Shown: positions 1-12,187, numbered from the stretch's first letter. The stretch: DNA of 56,708 nt from Saksenaea vasiformis B4078 (GCA_000697055.1 JNDT01002327.1:1-56708); one strand, 5' to 3'. The notes: generated from the letters alone by a model not told the origin. Numbers and translations are program-made.

Positions 1-2587
1 GCCTCACGCTCCACTTGCGGCATTGCGCTCATTGATATCATTAACAAGCACAATTTTGCTGGATTTGGATGACATGGGTTCTGCCATCCAGGAGCTTTTA
101 CTTGATGGCGTCGTTGAGACGATAGGCAATCGAATTCCCGCAGTATATTCGGCACATCCGTATATGTATCCAGAAGACGACTCCCATCCAGCCCCTCAGG
201 CTTATATATGGGCGCAGCATGAAGTCTCCATTGACGACACGCCGTTCATCCAGCGAATGGTCCACCTACAGCGGGACCAACCGCCTGATACAATCGATCT
301 GCGGAGCCCATTTTGGACTGAAGCGACGCACGAACAGGCTACGCGGATTTCGTCCCTTCTGTAGCTTCCTCCTGGCATCGAGTTACCCATCCACAGATCA
401 CTCATGCACACTTGGTTCCAGTCAAGGAGCTGGATACCAGAGCGGCGACCAGTAGTAAATGTCACACTATCAACTACCGCTGGAAGTTCGCAACCTCTTC
501 AGAAGCGTAGGCCCAAATGGGTTGCCAAAGGCGTAAAGAAATTCAGGTAAGGTTTTAGTTAAATGTATGTAGACGCCGCTTTTACGCATGACATGATAGA
601 ACATCTGCCGGAACAGGGAAAGCAGGACCGTCCACAGCTTCTATCAAGGGAAAAGGAAAGACGATAGCAGGAAAAAAGCTTACTACTACCAAGGCCACTG
701 CTATCGAATCATCTGTACAAGTAGGGCAAGCGGAATAATCAACATCCGCTGTGAAAGGAAAAGGGAAGGCGACAACAAGCAAAGAACCACCGCCTTCGAA
801 GACTGGTGCTATTAAGCATTACCGTTTGCCGATGAAAAGGTATATGTAGCACATCATCTTACTTTCCTTGTTATTAATAAATATATTATAGGAACCATGA
901 TTCGGATAGTGAGGGAAGTGAGGATGAGTATGAGGATCTTGCGTTGCCCGTTGTCCGTCGCACATTGGTCTTAAGAATCTACCCCAATGAATAGCAATCG
1001 GGTGAAATGCGTAGCTGGCTTGGTATTGGATACTATAGCATACAATGTTGGTGTTGCATGGTATCGGTACGATCATTTCTATCCAGAATTCGACATAGAT
1101 CAGGCACCGCCAATCCAGAATTTCATCGGACGAGAGGAGGATGATATTTCATACCTGACAGCAGATGAGATCTTGGTGCTTCAAATTTTACGTGCAGATC
1201 GCTACCGACACACAAGGCAGATCGGGTTGTACAAAACCCAGCATGACAAGAGCGAACTGTTTATGATCCCTACAATAACAAAGTGTGTCCTACTCGAACG
1301 CGATCTATGGGATATGGTGCCTTATGAGGTAGTAAACGAATTCGTGCGCCGTATGATTCAGAATATGGACAACATTCGTCACCAACCTCGCCAGGGCGAC
1401 CAGCCTGCCACGCTGCAATATAAGACAAAGAAGGCAAGTGCCAGAGTCATTACATATACCATGTATTAATGACATTTTAGAATGAGACCCGCCAAACAAT
1501 GGTAATTCCAGCGGGGGCCTTCAGTTCACAGACATGGGGAACGTTTTTCCGACATTATCTACACACTGAAGATATGACCGATGTTGAGCGACGGAAAAAA
1601 CCAAGATACCCAGTCGAAAATGGCCAACGTGGGCTGTTTGGTCTACATTTTGAAAAGCGCAAGCGATTGAATAACTGACCAAGATCCATGAACTTTCAAC
1701 ACGAGTGTACAGTGACTTACCATGTCACGCTCCGATACTGGACGTTAGGATGGGTACATGACGTGCAGACGGGACTTCCAGACGAGTCGAACGCAGGTCA
1801 CGCTGTCGCCGTCGATCCTGGTGTCCGAACGCCGCACACGTGGTACTCCCCCACAAAAGGTGCTGGTGAAATCGTTCCAAATGCTGTGAAACGCTTAGTC
1901 CGCCTTTGTCAGTGGCTAGACAAGTTGATTTCTAAAAGAGACAGGCTTCCCCGACCCCGCCAGGAATCGACTAACCTACCACCAGGCAGATCGAACGGTG
2001 ATGAAAAAGGATCAGTAAGCTGAATGGAATATACTTATAGTTAACCTACAATGATAATAGGGACCAACATCACCAGGACAGCAAAGAAAGGCACCAAAGA
2101 AACTCAGAAGATTGAATAGAGCCATTGCAAAGGCGAGATATAAGATCGGTCGTCTGCAAGCAGAATACCACAGAAAAGCAGTCAATTTTCTGGTCAAGGA
2201 GTTCGATACAATTATCATCCCACCTTCCGCGTCTCCACCATGATCCGACGGAGCGATCGAAGGATCACTCATAATACTGTAAGGCAAATGCTTGGGTGGG
2301 GCCATTACAAGTTCTTGCTCCTACTCAAAGCAAAAGGTAAGCATCGCAGCAAATACACGGGCATTGTAACATACTGTTTGTAGCCGAAATACATGGAGTA
2401 GCGGTAATACTGCAAAATGAAGCGTACATGTCCAAGTCATGCACCTGCTGTGGACAAGTGAACCAGCAACTTGGGGGCAGCAAGACCTTCCGCTGCCCAG
2501 ACTGTGGGCTTGTTTTAGACCGGGACCTTAATGGTGCCCAGAACATAATGCTTCGTGGAATTCTTGAAGGGAATGTAGACTTGTGAT
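1..2587 (+). pseudogene. Degraded Fanzor (eukaryotic TnpB-like RNA-guided nuclease) gene
   Basis: Fanzors are eukaryotic relatives of TnpB, RNA-guided nucleases carried by transposons. Seen here: an N-terminal segment with the motif LVLRIYPNE near 960-990, a RuvC-I-like segment VAVDPGVRT near 1810-1830 followed by LDKLISK, a stretch FDTIIIPP at about 2205-2223, then TVRQMLGWGHYKF and EAYMSKSCTCCG. The C-terminal zinc ribbon has two CxxC pairs and CGLVLDRDLNGAQNI, with the RuvC-III Asp, before the stop at 2585-2587. Introns with GTAAGC donors are visible near 2015-2060 and 2336-2382. The frame is broken by in-frame stops near 362, 739 and 991 and by a one-base shift near 2238. It is therefore a pseudogene unless several unrecognised introns remove these breaks. 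The left end may lie outside the window. The family call is firm for the C-terminal half; the N-terminal joins are inferred. Confidence 0.8.
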
Positions 2588-2689
2588 GTATATATTTTAG
2601 CAGTCTATCTTTTGCAATGAAGTTATTTCTAAGTCAGCTTATTGTATCATGACAGAGAAACTGACAACTATAGATGTATAGTTTACTTG

Positions 2690-4247
2690 GGTAGAAGTTA
2701 GATCAGGAACTGATACCTATATACATAGCTAAATTCCTCTCTTACGCGATTTGGGTCATAATACGGCTCTTACAGCTTTAGCTGAGATAGTTTTCAGTCA
2801 ATAGCACAATCCATACATTAAAGACAAAGTCGCATCTTAAATGAGCTCCAAGTTGATTCTACAGCATGCATTTGCCTGCGATACTTGTCTGTGGATGTAC
2901 ACGATGGTTCAAGGCCTTTTTCTTTTGAACATCGAAAGAACTGTTCGACCGCTTGTATTCATAGTTGAACGGCTGTTTCTGGAGCTCCTCTCAGGTTTAA
3001 TACCATATAGGCAACAGGAAAACCAGCGTCATTTACATTTGCTATCACGTCAAATAGTTCACAATCTGCGCGATTGGTTTTATAGGTAGAATCAACGTGA
3101 TATTCCACAACACTGGAAGAATTGCAGATAGTATCGAATAAGGGGGGGATAAACCCCAAAGCACGAACACCTTCACTGTTTATCCAATACACCTTTTTTA
3201 TAACTCTGTTAGATCTTGGCTAATACTTTTATAGCTCTCATTATCGACAGTAAAACTTGCGCTCATCCTATCACTCTACATACCTTGTGAAACCCATCAT
3301 TAACATGTTGCTCTATAAGTCCTCTTGAAGATACAAGCTGATCATCATGAAGCTGATAAGATCGCCTGAACTCATTGTTCCACCAATAGTGCACCTGCGC
3401 TGAGGTGATATCATGATCAGGGAATTGAGCAACAACGTCTTGGTATAATGAATGTGTGTCCTGATCATGGACACGCGAAGAGATATATTGGCGGACTTCC
3501 GTTGGCATAGATCGCGAAGTTTGTGGATCAGGCCTCGGATGGTAAATTTGATCACGAAACTCTAGGCGTATGTAATTATGCTCATAATCGGATCAGACCA
3601 CTGATCAACCCTCCGCAATCATATGTAGTGACGCAGTTACAAAAGCGTCTCCGCTGATCTTCTTGCTGTTGGTTTTGTGAACGTTTGTCCTGAGAGCACA
3701 CAGCGTAGAACGTAACACCACGCTTTAGCTGTGGATCAGTGACATCTTTGATGTAATACTTATATCTGTCTCTATGGAGGTGACAATTCTCATCACAAGC
3801 TCTCTTTCAGTCAGGTCTGTCAGCTCACCAGAGACTGATAGCCCCTTTGAAGCAGATGAGATCATCATGAGGCTCTGATTCCATTGTTGGAGCCGTCAAA
3901 ACAAAATGCTCATGAAGCTTGTCTAGCGGAATGGTCCTTTCTAAAGGTACAGGATCACTCACTGCTGGGTACCTGTGCCTGCAATCTTCGCATGTTTTGT
4001 AAAGTTTTCTTTTACCAGAGAACTTGGAACTTTGCTTGTATGCCTTACAGCCCTTGCAAAACACCATACCATCCGGATTGCTGGTCGAAATTGTAGCTAT
4101 AGTATTTGACATTCTCGCGGTTGATTGATAACAGGTGCAAAACAGTAGGGGCTGTTTTTCCTTGATGGCGGCCAGCCACGTGATTACGGGTAAATGCTTT
4201 GCCCCCGTGAAATTCTCGCGGGGGCAACTCCACTTCACTGAGACCAT
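2690..4247 (-). pseudogene. Decayed Mutator-like (MULE) transposase
   Basis: Read on the minus strand, three collinear blocks resemble Mucorales MULE-type transposases. The first (4247-3825) has a zinc-knuckle-like Cys cluster, CKGCKAY followed by KTCEDCRHR. The second (about 3560-3263) contains MPTEVRQYI and QVHYWWNNEFRR. The third (3192-2959) has VEYHVDSTYKTNRADCELF, whose Asp is the usual first catalytic residue of the MULE DDE domain, followed by FPVAYMVLN. In another frame, at about 2955-2800, follow EQFFRCSKEKGLEP, TSTDKYRRQ and STWSSFKMRLCL, the expected next part with the second Asp, and then stops. Frameshifts and stops make it non-functional. It abuts the 3' end of the Fanzor remnant. 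No terminal inverted repeats were identified. Confidence 0.72.
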
Positions 4248-4587
4248 AATGTTTTATATTTTTCCTCTGACTTTTGATCGGCACGTCCCTTCATAGAACA
4301 CGTGACTGAATAAACGGTGCATGGCGCCCTTATAAAAAAAAAGTTAACTCAAAATCACTGGTCACGTGGACAGCTGGCGGGTTGTATAAATCCGTGATTT
4401 TTGATAAAATGCTCGTAAGGCTGAGGAGTTCGTCACGTGTCAGTAATTGCACTAGATAGCGTGCGGTCTGTCATCCATACACTCCACGGCAATAAGTCTA
4501 TGCCCACTTGTACAGACTCTGGCTAGTGTAACACAGTTATGTAAATGACAGAGGTTTTTTCTCTTTTTCCTCTAAGTTCTCCTTAAT
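4248..4587. other. Intergenic, between MULE and Tc1-like remnants
   Basis: AT-rich sequence with no recognisable exon. It should contain the 5' end of the Tc1-like element, but I could not pair a terminal inverted repeat here with one downstream of 5641. Confidence 0.4.
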
Positions 4588-5641
4588 ATGACACTTGAGT
4601 GTATCACTAACAACGGCCGAAAGCAAAACGCTGAAATCTCAGAGCAAGAGCGTGCAATGATCTATGGCATGAGGGAGGCAGGAATGTCCTTCGGTGAAAT
4701 CGCCCAGTCAAGAGGACTTGGCGATCGACCGTTCGGCGTATTATTAAGAACATCAAAGAAACCAGTACAACTGCTCAAAACCAAGGAAGGGAAGACCAAA
4801 GAAGATAACGGATCGCTCGAAACGTCTCATTGAACGCGACATCCGTGACAATCCGCGTGCACCTTTAACCTTTCATCACGCGACATTCTCAGCTACGTGC
4901 ATGGAAGTTTCATTGCGAACATTTCAGAAAACCGTGCATGAACTTGGTTTTTCTTCCTGTCGACCAACCAGAAAGCCGCTACTACTTGAAAGACATAAGA
5001 AAGCAAGACTTGCATGGGCCAAGGAGCACCTAGATTGGACCGATGATCAGTGGGCAAAGGTTATCTGGTCTGATGAATCCCGATTCCGCGTTTTAGGAAA
5101 TGGAAGTCGAGAGCGCGTCTTGCGCAAAAGTGGAGAGTCCCTGCATCCTCAGAATATTAAGGGAACGGTGAAGTATGGGCGTTCAGTGATGTTATGGAGT
5201 TGTTTTAGTGCTAGAGGAGTTGGGCCTGCTACACCAGTGCCAGGCACAATGAATCAAGCCGTCCACACCAACGTTTTGGGCAAGGAGTTGCTTCCTTACC
5301 TCGAGGAAAATAACTTACATGATTATATCTTCCAAGGGGATGGAGCTTCTTGCCATACGGGAAAAGATGCAAAGCAATGGAAAAAGGATCAGTGTATCTC
5401 TGTAATGCCATACTGGCCAGCACAAAGTCTCGACCTAAACCCAATTGAACATCTGTGGGATGAGCTTGAGCGCCGTTTGGCAAAGAGAAGACACATGATC
5501 AACAATCCTGAGCAACTGGAAGTGGCCTTGTTGGAGGAATGGCGAGCAATGCCACAGAGTGTCTGTCAGAATTTGGTTGCGTCAATGCATAGAAGATGTC
5601 AGGAAGTAATTAAAGCACATGGCGGGAACACCCGTTATTAG
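4588..5641 (+). pseudogene. Tc1-like DDE transposase with two frameshifts
   Basis: Transposase of the Tc1/mariner superfamily, which cuts and pastes DNA at TA sites. The N-terminal helix-turn-helix (ERAMIYGMREAGMSFGEIA) is in the frame starting at ATG 4588. It continues one frame over as RSTVRRIIKNIKETS near 4725-4765, and returns near 4811 to the long frame ending at 5641. The catalytic triad is visible: Asp in WSDESRFRVLG, Asp in FQGDGASCH (families usually show DNAPCH) and Glu in LDLNPIEHLWDELERR. By my count 35 residues separate the second Asp from the Glu. Two single-base frameshifts, near 4724 and 4811, break the protein, although the catalytic half is otherwise open. It may be recently inactivated, or the shifts may be sequencing errors. 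Confidence 0.85.
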
Positions 5642-5829
5642 ATCTCCCTGGAAAAATTGTATAAACGTTTTAAAGAATTAATGCTGCCTGTTTCTGCTGT
5701 TATAGCTGTCTCGGACGTGATATCAGAAAGTAGAAGTGAATTGGAAATATATAGATGGCAAACAGAGTTTCGGAGTCTGTACAAGTGGGCACAGACTTAT
5801 TGCCATGGAGAGTATGAGATCTCACCAAA

Positions 5830-6012
5830 TTTATCGTCATCGATGAAGCAGGATTCTACCTTCACGTGGCGCGAAATATAGTGTGGTTCAAGAAGAGGGA
5901 GCCAGCCGTTGTGGAGGTTCTCAATCTTTGTGGAACTTCCATCACCATCTTCCTTACTATTTGCACGGTTGGATCACGCATCCAATATCTTTGTTCTTTC
6001 TCGCCATCTTAA
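5830..6012 (+). pseudogene. Fragment of a second DDE_3 (IS630/Tc1-type) transposase
   Basis: A 60-codon open frame reads FIVIDEAGFYLHVARNIVWF, then KREPAVVEVLNLCGTSITIF and the stop at 6010-6012. It matches the first catalytic block (IDEAGFNLH, then GTPA, then the GxxITI strand) of fungal IS630-like transposases. The usual second and third catalytic blocks were not found downstream. Upstream, 5657-5829, is an open frame in another phase that may be the N-terminal remainder. It is distinct in sequence from the Tc1-like pseudogene ending 190 bp earlier and from the intact transposases near 35 kb. Confidence 0.6.
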
Positions 6013-6728
6013 TAAGGAAACCAGCATTTAAAAACGTGATTATTTTTGTACGGATGAGCGATAAGAACGGACGATATAACGAAGCTATTACAGAAACTCA
6101 TTATATCCTCGTACTATTGTCTGTTTTTCCATCCTTAGATCTGGCTTCAATTGAGTAGCTTTCGCAGCCTCAGGAAAAGACTAAATTTTCATGCAATGTG
6201 TGCGTATCAGTTTCAGACTTCATTAGTTTGTCGCTTATTCGAACAAATAATCATCAGTCATGTCAGCATTGCATATACTAACGTTATGACGAACACGAGT
6301 ATTAAGTTAGTGCGTCCTTGCCGACATATGGGCATTACAGTACTAATAAGGGTAGATGTTTTACTGACCATACCTTCTGGATCTCCTACGCTATACATGG
6401 CGGTTCTAAGATAAACACGTTTGAACCGATGGTTTGCAGCTCCTTCTTTTATTATTATAATGGTATATAACAGACGGCTGATGTCATGTTCGCAGCGCTA
6501 AATGGCTTAAAGGAATTTTTTTAATAGAAGAGCACGAGTTGGTACTGATACTTTCACGTACCATCATTTGCCCAATGAGTGGACGTTTTCGTGTGACCAA
6601 AAGGGCAGTAAATTGAGTGCCCGCCAAACGATTATGTCGGAGTTTCGAGCAACCGATAATGAACCGCAAAATTTTTTTGTTATCTTCTTCTTCTTCTCTT
6701 TTTCTTGTCATAACGACAAGATCTCGAG
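6013..6728. other. Intergenic, no gene recognised
   Basis: About 700 bp upstream of the permease gene. Short open frames occur on both strands, including a 111-codon minus frame at 6484-6819 that overlaps the permease start, but none shows a recognisable motif. The last 100 bp have a pyrimidine-rich TTCTTCTTC stretch near 6685-6705, plausibly part of the permease promoter or 5' UTR. Confidence 0.4.
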
Positions 6729-8684
6729 ATGGAGAAGCAGATCTACCTTGCAAATTCCAACGAATTAAATGACGACTATAAAGAACCCGATTTGGCCACG
6801 GGACATAAATTATTTTCAAAGCACACGTTCTTTAACTACTTTCCGAGATACCGGGTGAAGCGTTCCGGTACACAGACTTCTTTATCATGCAATTAAATGA
6901 TAACATGTCGCTTCCATTTCTATCACCATTATTAGGCATAATCTATATTGATGAACGACCTCCTCTATTTCAATGCTTATTGATGGGAATTCAGCATGTT
7001 CTGGCGATGTTTGGATCTACCGTCATTGGTAAGATCGATTTGCCGTTGCTATGAACAATGACAGCTGAGTTTTGTGACAGCGCCTCTGATGATGGGTCTC
7101 GATACGAACAGTAAGTGACCCTCTTTCAGGAATTCACGCCAGTGCAGAAACACAAGCGTGTGCCAGTGCCATAGTTCAATCCATCTGATATAATTGTTAC
7201 TCAGCTGCTCTGTTCTTCTCTGGTATTGGTACCATTATCTTCTACATTGTCACTGGAGGTCGAGGTGAGGCATAAGATGACCGAAAGCAGTTCCATAAAC
7301 TTAGCTGGCCCATGTTTTTCGTTACAGTGCCATCCTATGTCGGATCCTCCTTTGGTTTCATTGGCGTCGTTGCATCCGCCACAGGATATACATATACTCC
7401 TACATCAGGACCTAACCCCAATGTTGCCGTCGCTGCAGGAGGTATCTTGATTTGCGGTATAGTGTATGGCGCCATCGCCTTGGTCGTTCTCTTCGCAGGC
7501 TATGAATGGATTGAGTTTGTCATGCCTCCAGGTAGCCCTCTCTTATTCACTAGAGATAAGCCTGCAGATTTGGTAACCTATTTCTTTCTCGGTAATAGTG
7601 GTGACAGGTTCAGTGGTAATGACCATTGGTATCCATCTTTCTACCTCCGCATTCCAGAGTGCAACAAAGACATCCTTTGATGGTTGGATGGCGTTTACTA
7701 CTGTGATGGTTATTGCGCTTACCAGCATTTATGCCCCTGGTGCATTTCGGCGTATTCCTATCTTGGTTGGTATGGTCATCGGGTATCTCATCGCGTTCGG
7801 CTGTGGCGAGACTGGAAGAGGCCCTGCAATTGACTATACTGATGTTTATGACGCAAAATGGTTTGCGCCTCCCAAGTTCACAAAGCCGGTGTTTGAGGGA
7901 AACGCCATCAGTATCATCGTACCTGTCTGTGTTGTTCTTATCGCTGAGAATTTGGGCCATATCAAGGCAGTGAGCGCCATGGCAGAAACCTCATTGGATC
8001 CGTAAGTTTTAAAAAGATAGCAGAGCGACCGGATGTTAATTGAATATTTGCCACCAGTTACTTTGGTCGTGCCATTTTGGGTGACGCTATCGCCACGATC
8101 GTGTCTGCCTCTGCGGGCGGACCAGGCACAACGACATATTCGGAGAACATTGGTGTCATGTCTGTCACGCAAATCTTTTCCTCCTTAATTTTTTTGGTGG
8201 CAGCCGTGATTGCCATCATTTTAGGCTTTATCCAAAAGTTTGGTGCTGCCATCCATACCATTCCCAATGGTGTCTTTGGGGGTCTCTCTATTATTCTATT
8301 TGGTCTCATCACCGTTTCGGGTGCCAGAATCTGGGTGGAAAACAAAGTCGACTTCAAGGACTCGCGTAATCTTCTGGTGGCTGGTATTCCAGGTACGCCT
8401 GCTCTATCGACATCTTTTCGTAAAATGACACATTTGGATATTAGTTGTTTTAGGTGCAGCCATGCAGACAACCTTAAAATGGGGAAATTTCCAATTGGAT
8501 GGTAAGGAGAATACATGGATCTCACTGCCCTTACACAAATGCATACTGTATAGGCATTGGACTTCCGACCTATACTGCAATTATACTTTATCAATTACTA
8601 CGCGGTTATGATGGTCTAAAAGAGTTATTCCAGCGTAAAAAACCGAGCGATCACCGCTCTACTCAAGAAGAACATCTTGAGTGA
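6729..8684 (+). CDS. NCS2/NAT-family nucleobase permease (uracil/xanthine type)
   Basis: Plasma-membrane nucleobase:proton symporter of the NAT/NCS2 family. Nine exons were inferred: 6729-6867, 6936-7028, 7081-7110, 7205-7264, 7328-7531, 7599-8001, 8058-8392, 8445-8501, 8554-8684, giving about 483 aa. The family QH motif is in the first membrane segment (GIQHVLAMFG), followed by GLDTNTALFFSGIGT and VPSYVGSSFGFIG. Next come MPPVVTGSVVMTIG and AENLGHIKAVSAM, then GGPGTTTYSENIGVM, the position of the NAT signature. Glu in AENLGH and in SENIG correspond to substrate-binding glutamates of bacterial UraA-type carriers. The pattern looks closer to bacterial UraA/RutG proteins than to Aspergillus UapA. 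The ATG at 6729 opens a short hydrophilic N-terminus that splices in frame. The exon 8 acceptor is ambiguous (8445, or 12 bases later). Confidence 0.85.
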
Positions 8685-9552
8685 GGTGAAATATTGTAAC
8701 TTATCATTACTACTACGTATTATATCATCAGCTGTAATCTCCATTGCATTCGGCATCTAGACAAAAAAAATTATCACGACAATATACACAATTCAATCAG
8801 TGCATGATTTACGAGCCTATTTCATGAAAATTCAGGCTTAAGATGGTATAGTGGATAATATCAGAATCATACCACCTTGGTAGAAGCAAGTGACGGAGTT
8901 TTACAAAAGCAGATGCCGCAAATCTTGCTGTGTCCGCGTACACACCACAGAAACAGCCTACGTGAATTATTGATTACATGGATTTGACCTTTCCAGAGAG
9001 CTTGCTGGCACCGTACCACATATTACTGGTAACTTACAGAGAAGTGCGGTCCTGCGATGTAATACACGCAGGTCTTGAAGATGGGAATAGCCTCAAGTTT
9101 GCCATGCTCCTGCAACGTTACGTTTTAGAAATGCAGCATGGAATTTCATTCCTAAATCTTTTTCCACGTCCACAAATAAAATTCAGGCTCTCTGGAAAGT
9201 GATGTTTTTTCATTTTTGTTTCTGTACGTTTGGTGTTACAGTGTACCGCTGATAGTCGGGATCAGAGTAGGAGACGCAAGTTTGCCTAATGATATCCCTA
9301 CACACAACCTATCATAAATCAGATGTATGGATGACTCTTGTCAATAAAGAGAGCGGGTTTGGAGAAGTTCCTTCATCATCAAGCGATCCATCAAAGAGGG
9401 GCCTTATAATCATGTTATCAATCTTCTCCCTTTGGAAGTGGTTTCTGCTAACCGCAAATCCATCTTATGATATAGATAACTATCATATGCGTCTTCGTGC
9501 TGAGAACTGATTCTTTTTTCTTGGATGATCGATCGTTGCATTGGAGTAGTTC
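8685..9552. other. Intergenic with an imperfect inverted repeat
   Basis: No gene recognised. CTTTCCAGAGAGC near 8988 and its reverse complement near 9187-9199 form an imperfect inverted repeat of about 18 bp with two mismatches, roughly 200 bp apart. Short frames (8978-9202, 9289-9510) show no known motif. Confidence 0.4.
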
Positions 9553-9780
9553 ATTGCTTCAGCGATGGTCTTTCAGTATCCCGCCGGGAGCATAAAAATG
9601 CCCCCAGATTAGCACAGGTTCCCCCGGGATAATCCATATCTAAAGGCACGCATGGATTTCTTTTCTCTTTGATTCTGTTCATCTTACGGTGGTGTAAGTT
9701 GAACTGAGCTTCAGTACATATAAAGGATCATTCATATCCTTTTATCTATCACTTAACCTCTGCCACGAACCACTTTTGGC
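9553..9780 (+). repeat. Dispersed promoter/LTR-like repeat, copy A
   Basis: Shares a collinear pattern with copies at 13160-13560 (+) and 50850-51245 (-). The order is: CAGCGATGGTCTTTCAG, then CCCGCCGGGAGCATAAAAAT, ACAGGTTCC, a TATA-like CTAAAGGCACGC, a pyrimidine run ending TTTGATTCTG, and a distal GGATCATTC...TCTATC block. This copy holds only one of the roughly 90 bp units that are doubled in the other two and is the most diverged. Confidence 0.55.
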
Positions 9781-11144
9781 TGTGGTGTAGCTTCTTGTTT
9801 ACCACTGGGCAAGCAAATGTCGTCGACTATCCCTATGCTAATGATTATATATCCAGTTTCTTGACTTAGCGCATACTCGGTCTCCATGATATGCAATTTT
9901 TTTAAACAAGATTGGTCCAGTAAGCAGTAAAGCTAAACTTTATCATCATTATAAAGATTTGACAGTTTATGGACAAATGACCAGTTCTGTTGCACCGGAT
10001 GATCGGGTGCTGTGTCTTCAAGAGTTAGGTACGCAACATCGGAATAAACAAGTTCAATTGCAGTAGACGCGTCTCATGCAAGAACAAGTTGGCTGCATGA
10101 CTGATACTGTAATTTTTTTTTACCTTGTCATTTGGCCATATTGCATGCTTCTCATTCATTTCGTATTCATTCACTTGTGTAAAACATTATTTTCCCACAA
10201 GGCAAATTTAAAATACATTTGCGTGAAATAGAAAGGTTCGATCTTTGTCTTTATACACATCTTAGATTGCAGAAGATAATGGTCATCGTCCGGTGAAGTT
10301 CGTACTGTACCTGCATAAGATGAGTCGCTTGTACGTTGATTATCCTTGTCCAAGTTGCGTTCAGTTGTTTCGTGATCCTAGTAAAGTAAAATCTTATTTC
10401 ATTGACAGAAATGTATCATACCTGAGAAGTACTGCAGGAAAAAAAAAAAAAAAAAAAAAGTACGGAGACCAAAGTGTTGTAGAAGCAGGGACACATGATA
10501 GTAAGGAAGAATGAACTGTCTAATCCTGCAGGTGATGGTGAGAATCTATCGCACCTACATGGAAACGTTTTTTTCATTGTAACGGAGGCGCAGCTGGTGC
10601 AGCTATAGCATCCGCTTGGGTCTGTGGACAAGAACCACGAACAGGGTCACTCTTCCTTCATCAGAGTTCCGATTAAGTTCTGATAACGAATAGCGGAAAC
10701 AATAAGATTAAAGAAGCAAGTAAATCCCGTGCTAAATCAAATTTTATCCTGTTTTTGGGAACGTCTCGTTCCTTTTTTGCCTGTCAATGCTTGGGAACGA
10801 CGTAGGTCATATGCTATTTCGTGCACGTAGAATCAAGTAGAGTTTTTCTTTTTTTTAATGCTTTCTCTTATCAATGCACCAAAATGATGAATTAGCTTAG
10901 TATCGCGTTAATAAAAACGAAACATCATTTTGACGTGATGCTGCAGATAAAAAAAAATGTTCTGTTCATCTATATTCGCGACCAATGGTTAATCGTTTGA
11001 TCTATCCCGTGTTCCGAATTTTTTTCTCAGCAGCAAACGTCTAATTCATTGTTTGGAAGCATCCAGATACATTGATAGAAGCAGCTAAATAAAGAGCTAC
11101 ATAAACACAATTCTTCTTCTTCCTTTTTCCTAAACTAAAACCTC
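9781..11144. other. Intergenic, no gene recognised
   Basis: AT-rich DNA with a homopolymer A run of about 20 bp near 10440-10459. Short frames (for example 10293-10514 and 10416-10631) lack motifs. The last 60 bp are pyrimidine-rich and precede the reductase-like gene's ATG. Confidence 0.4.
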
Positions 11145-12142
11145 ATGTATACACCAGAATCAACCACTTGGAATTTGATTTTATCAACAACAACTTTACT
11201 CGCATGCTGTGTGTTAGCTGCTCGTGAATGTAACCCGAAAACGAGGCTAGGATATTCCAAATTTGCTACGCAGACTAAAACAAAAGCAAACGTAAGATAT
11301 CGCAAAGACAGGAATGAAGATTAACCACGACCACTACATTAGCTTCCATCAAGACAAGGGATGCTTTTGACTTATAGCCCTGCCTTACTCGTATCCATAT
11401 CGATTTTACTTTGGGTGGCAATGACAACTCAGATGCCGCCAAAAAATGTGATGCTCGTATCATTACTCTTTGTATTTCATTATACCAAGCGCATTTATGT
11501 GAGTCTTCCTTTCTTACACTTCATCTTGATACTGAAACCTGTATTTTAGGAAGTTCTTTTCGTGCACAAATATTCTGGTGTGATGATGCTTCGTGATGCA
11601 TTAGTGATTGCTTTCGGTTATACGGCCTTTGCTTTTGTTACCACTTATCTATGTTCCCTGGTTCCATCCATGCAGCTGTCTAAAATGGAAGCAGTTCTAG
11701 GCGCAGCGCTGTTCGTGATTGGAGAATGGACAAATCATTATCATCATCTGATACTCGCGGATCTACGCAAGGAGCCCGAAAGCAAACTATACAAGGTTTG
11801 TCTTTTCTTTCTTTCTTTCTTATTTTTAAGATCATTAAACGGGTAACTTTAGATACCAACAGGAGCGCTTTTCCGCTACGTGTGGTGTCCTCACTACGTA
11901 AGTCAAATGATGGACGGATATGCGAAGGTTATGACTGTGTGGCTAACCATGATTGGTTTTAGGTTGGTGAGATTCTTACATTTCTTGCTATCACCCTAGT
12001 TGCCCAGCATATTCTGGTGCTGCCTTTCCAACTCGGTTCGACTATGTATCTTGTTGTACGTGCGTATAGTACCAAACAGTGGTATGAAGCACGCTTTCCC
12101 TTAGCGCCGAAAAAGGCCTGTCTTATTCCCTGTGTTTTTTAA
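11145..12142 (+). CDS. Steroid 5-alpha-reductase-family membrane protein
   Basis: Probably an ER-membrane NADPH-dependent reductase of the SRD5A/TSC13/DFG10 group, which reduce double bonds in steroids, enoyl-CoAs or polyprenols. Five exons were inferred: 11145-11291, 11343-11498, 11550-11795, 11853-11897, 11963-12142, giving about 257 aa. Typical C-terminal domain motifs are visible: HYTKRIYEVLFVHKYSG, NHYHHLILADLRK, then IPTGALFRYVWCPHYVGEI and a tail QWYEARFP ending KACLIPCVF. Several hydrophobic segments are present, as expected. The substrate cannot be assigned from sequence: the CPHY..EI block suits SRD5A or polyprenol-reductase-like members, while the LFVHKYSG block also occurs in TSC13. 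It lies tail-to-tail with the SET gene, with a 45 bp gap. Confidence 0.8.
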
Positions 12143-12187
12143 TATATGTAACATAATATACGTTAAGATGATCTATGCTGTGAATGA

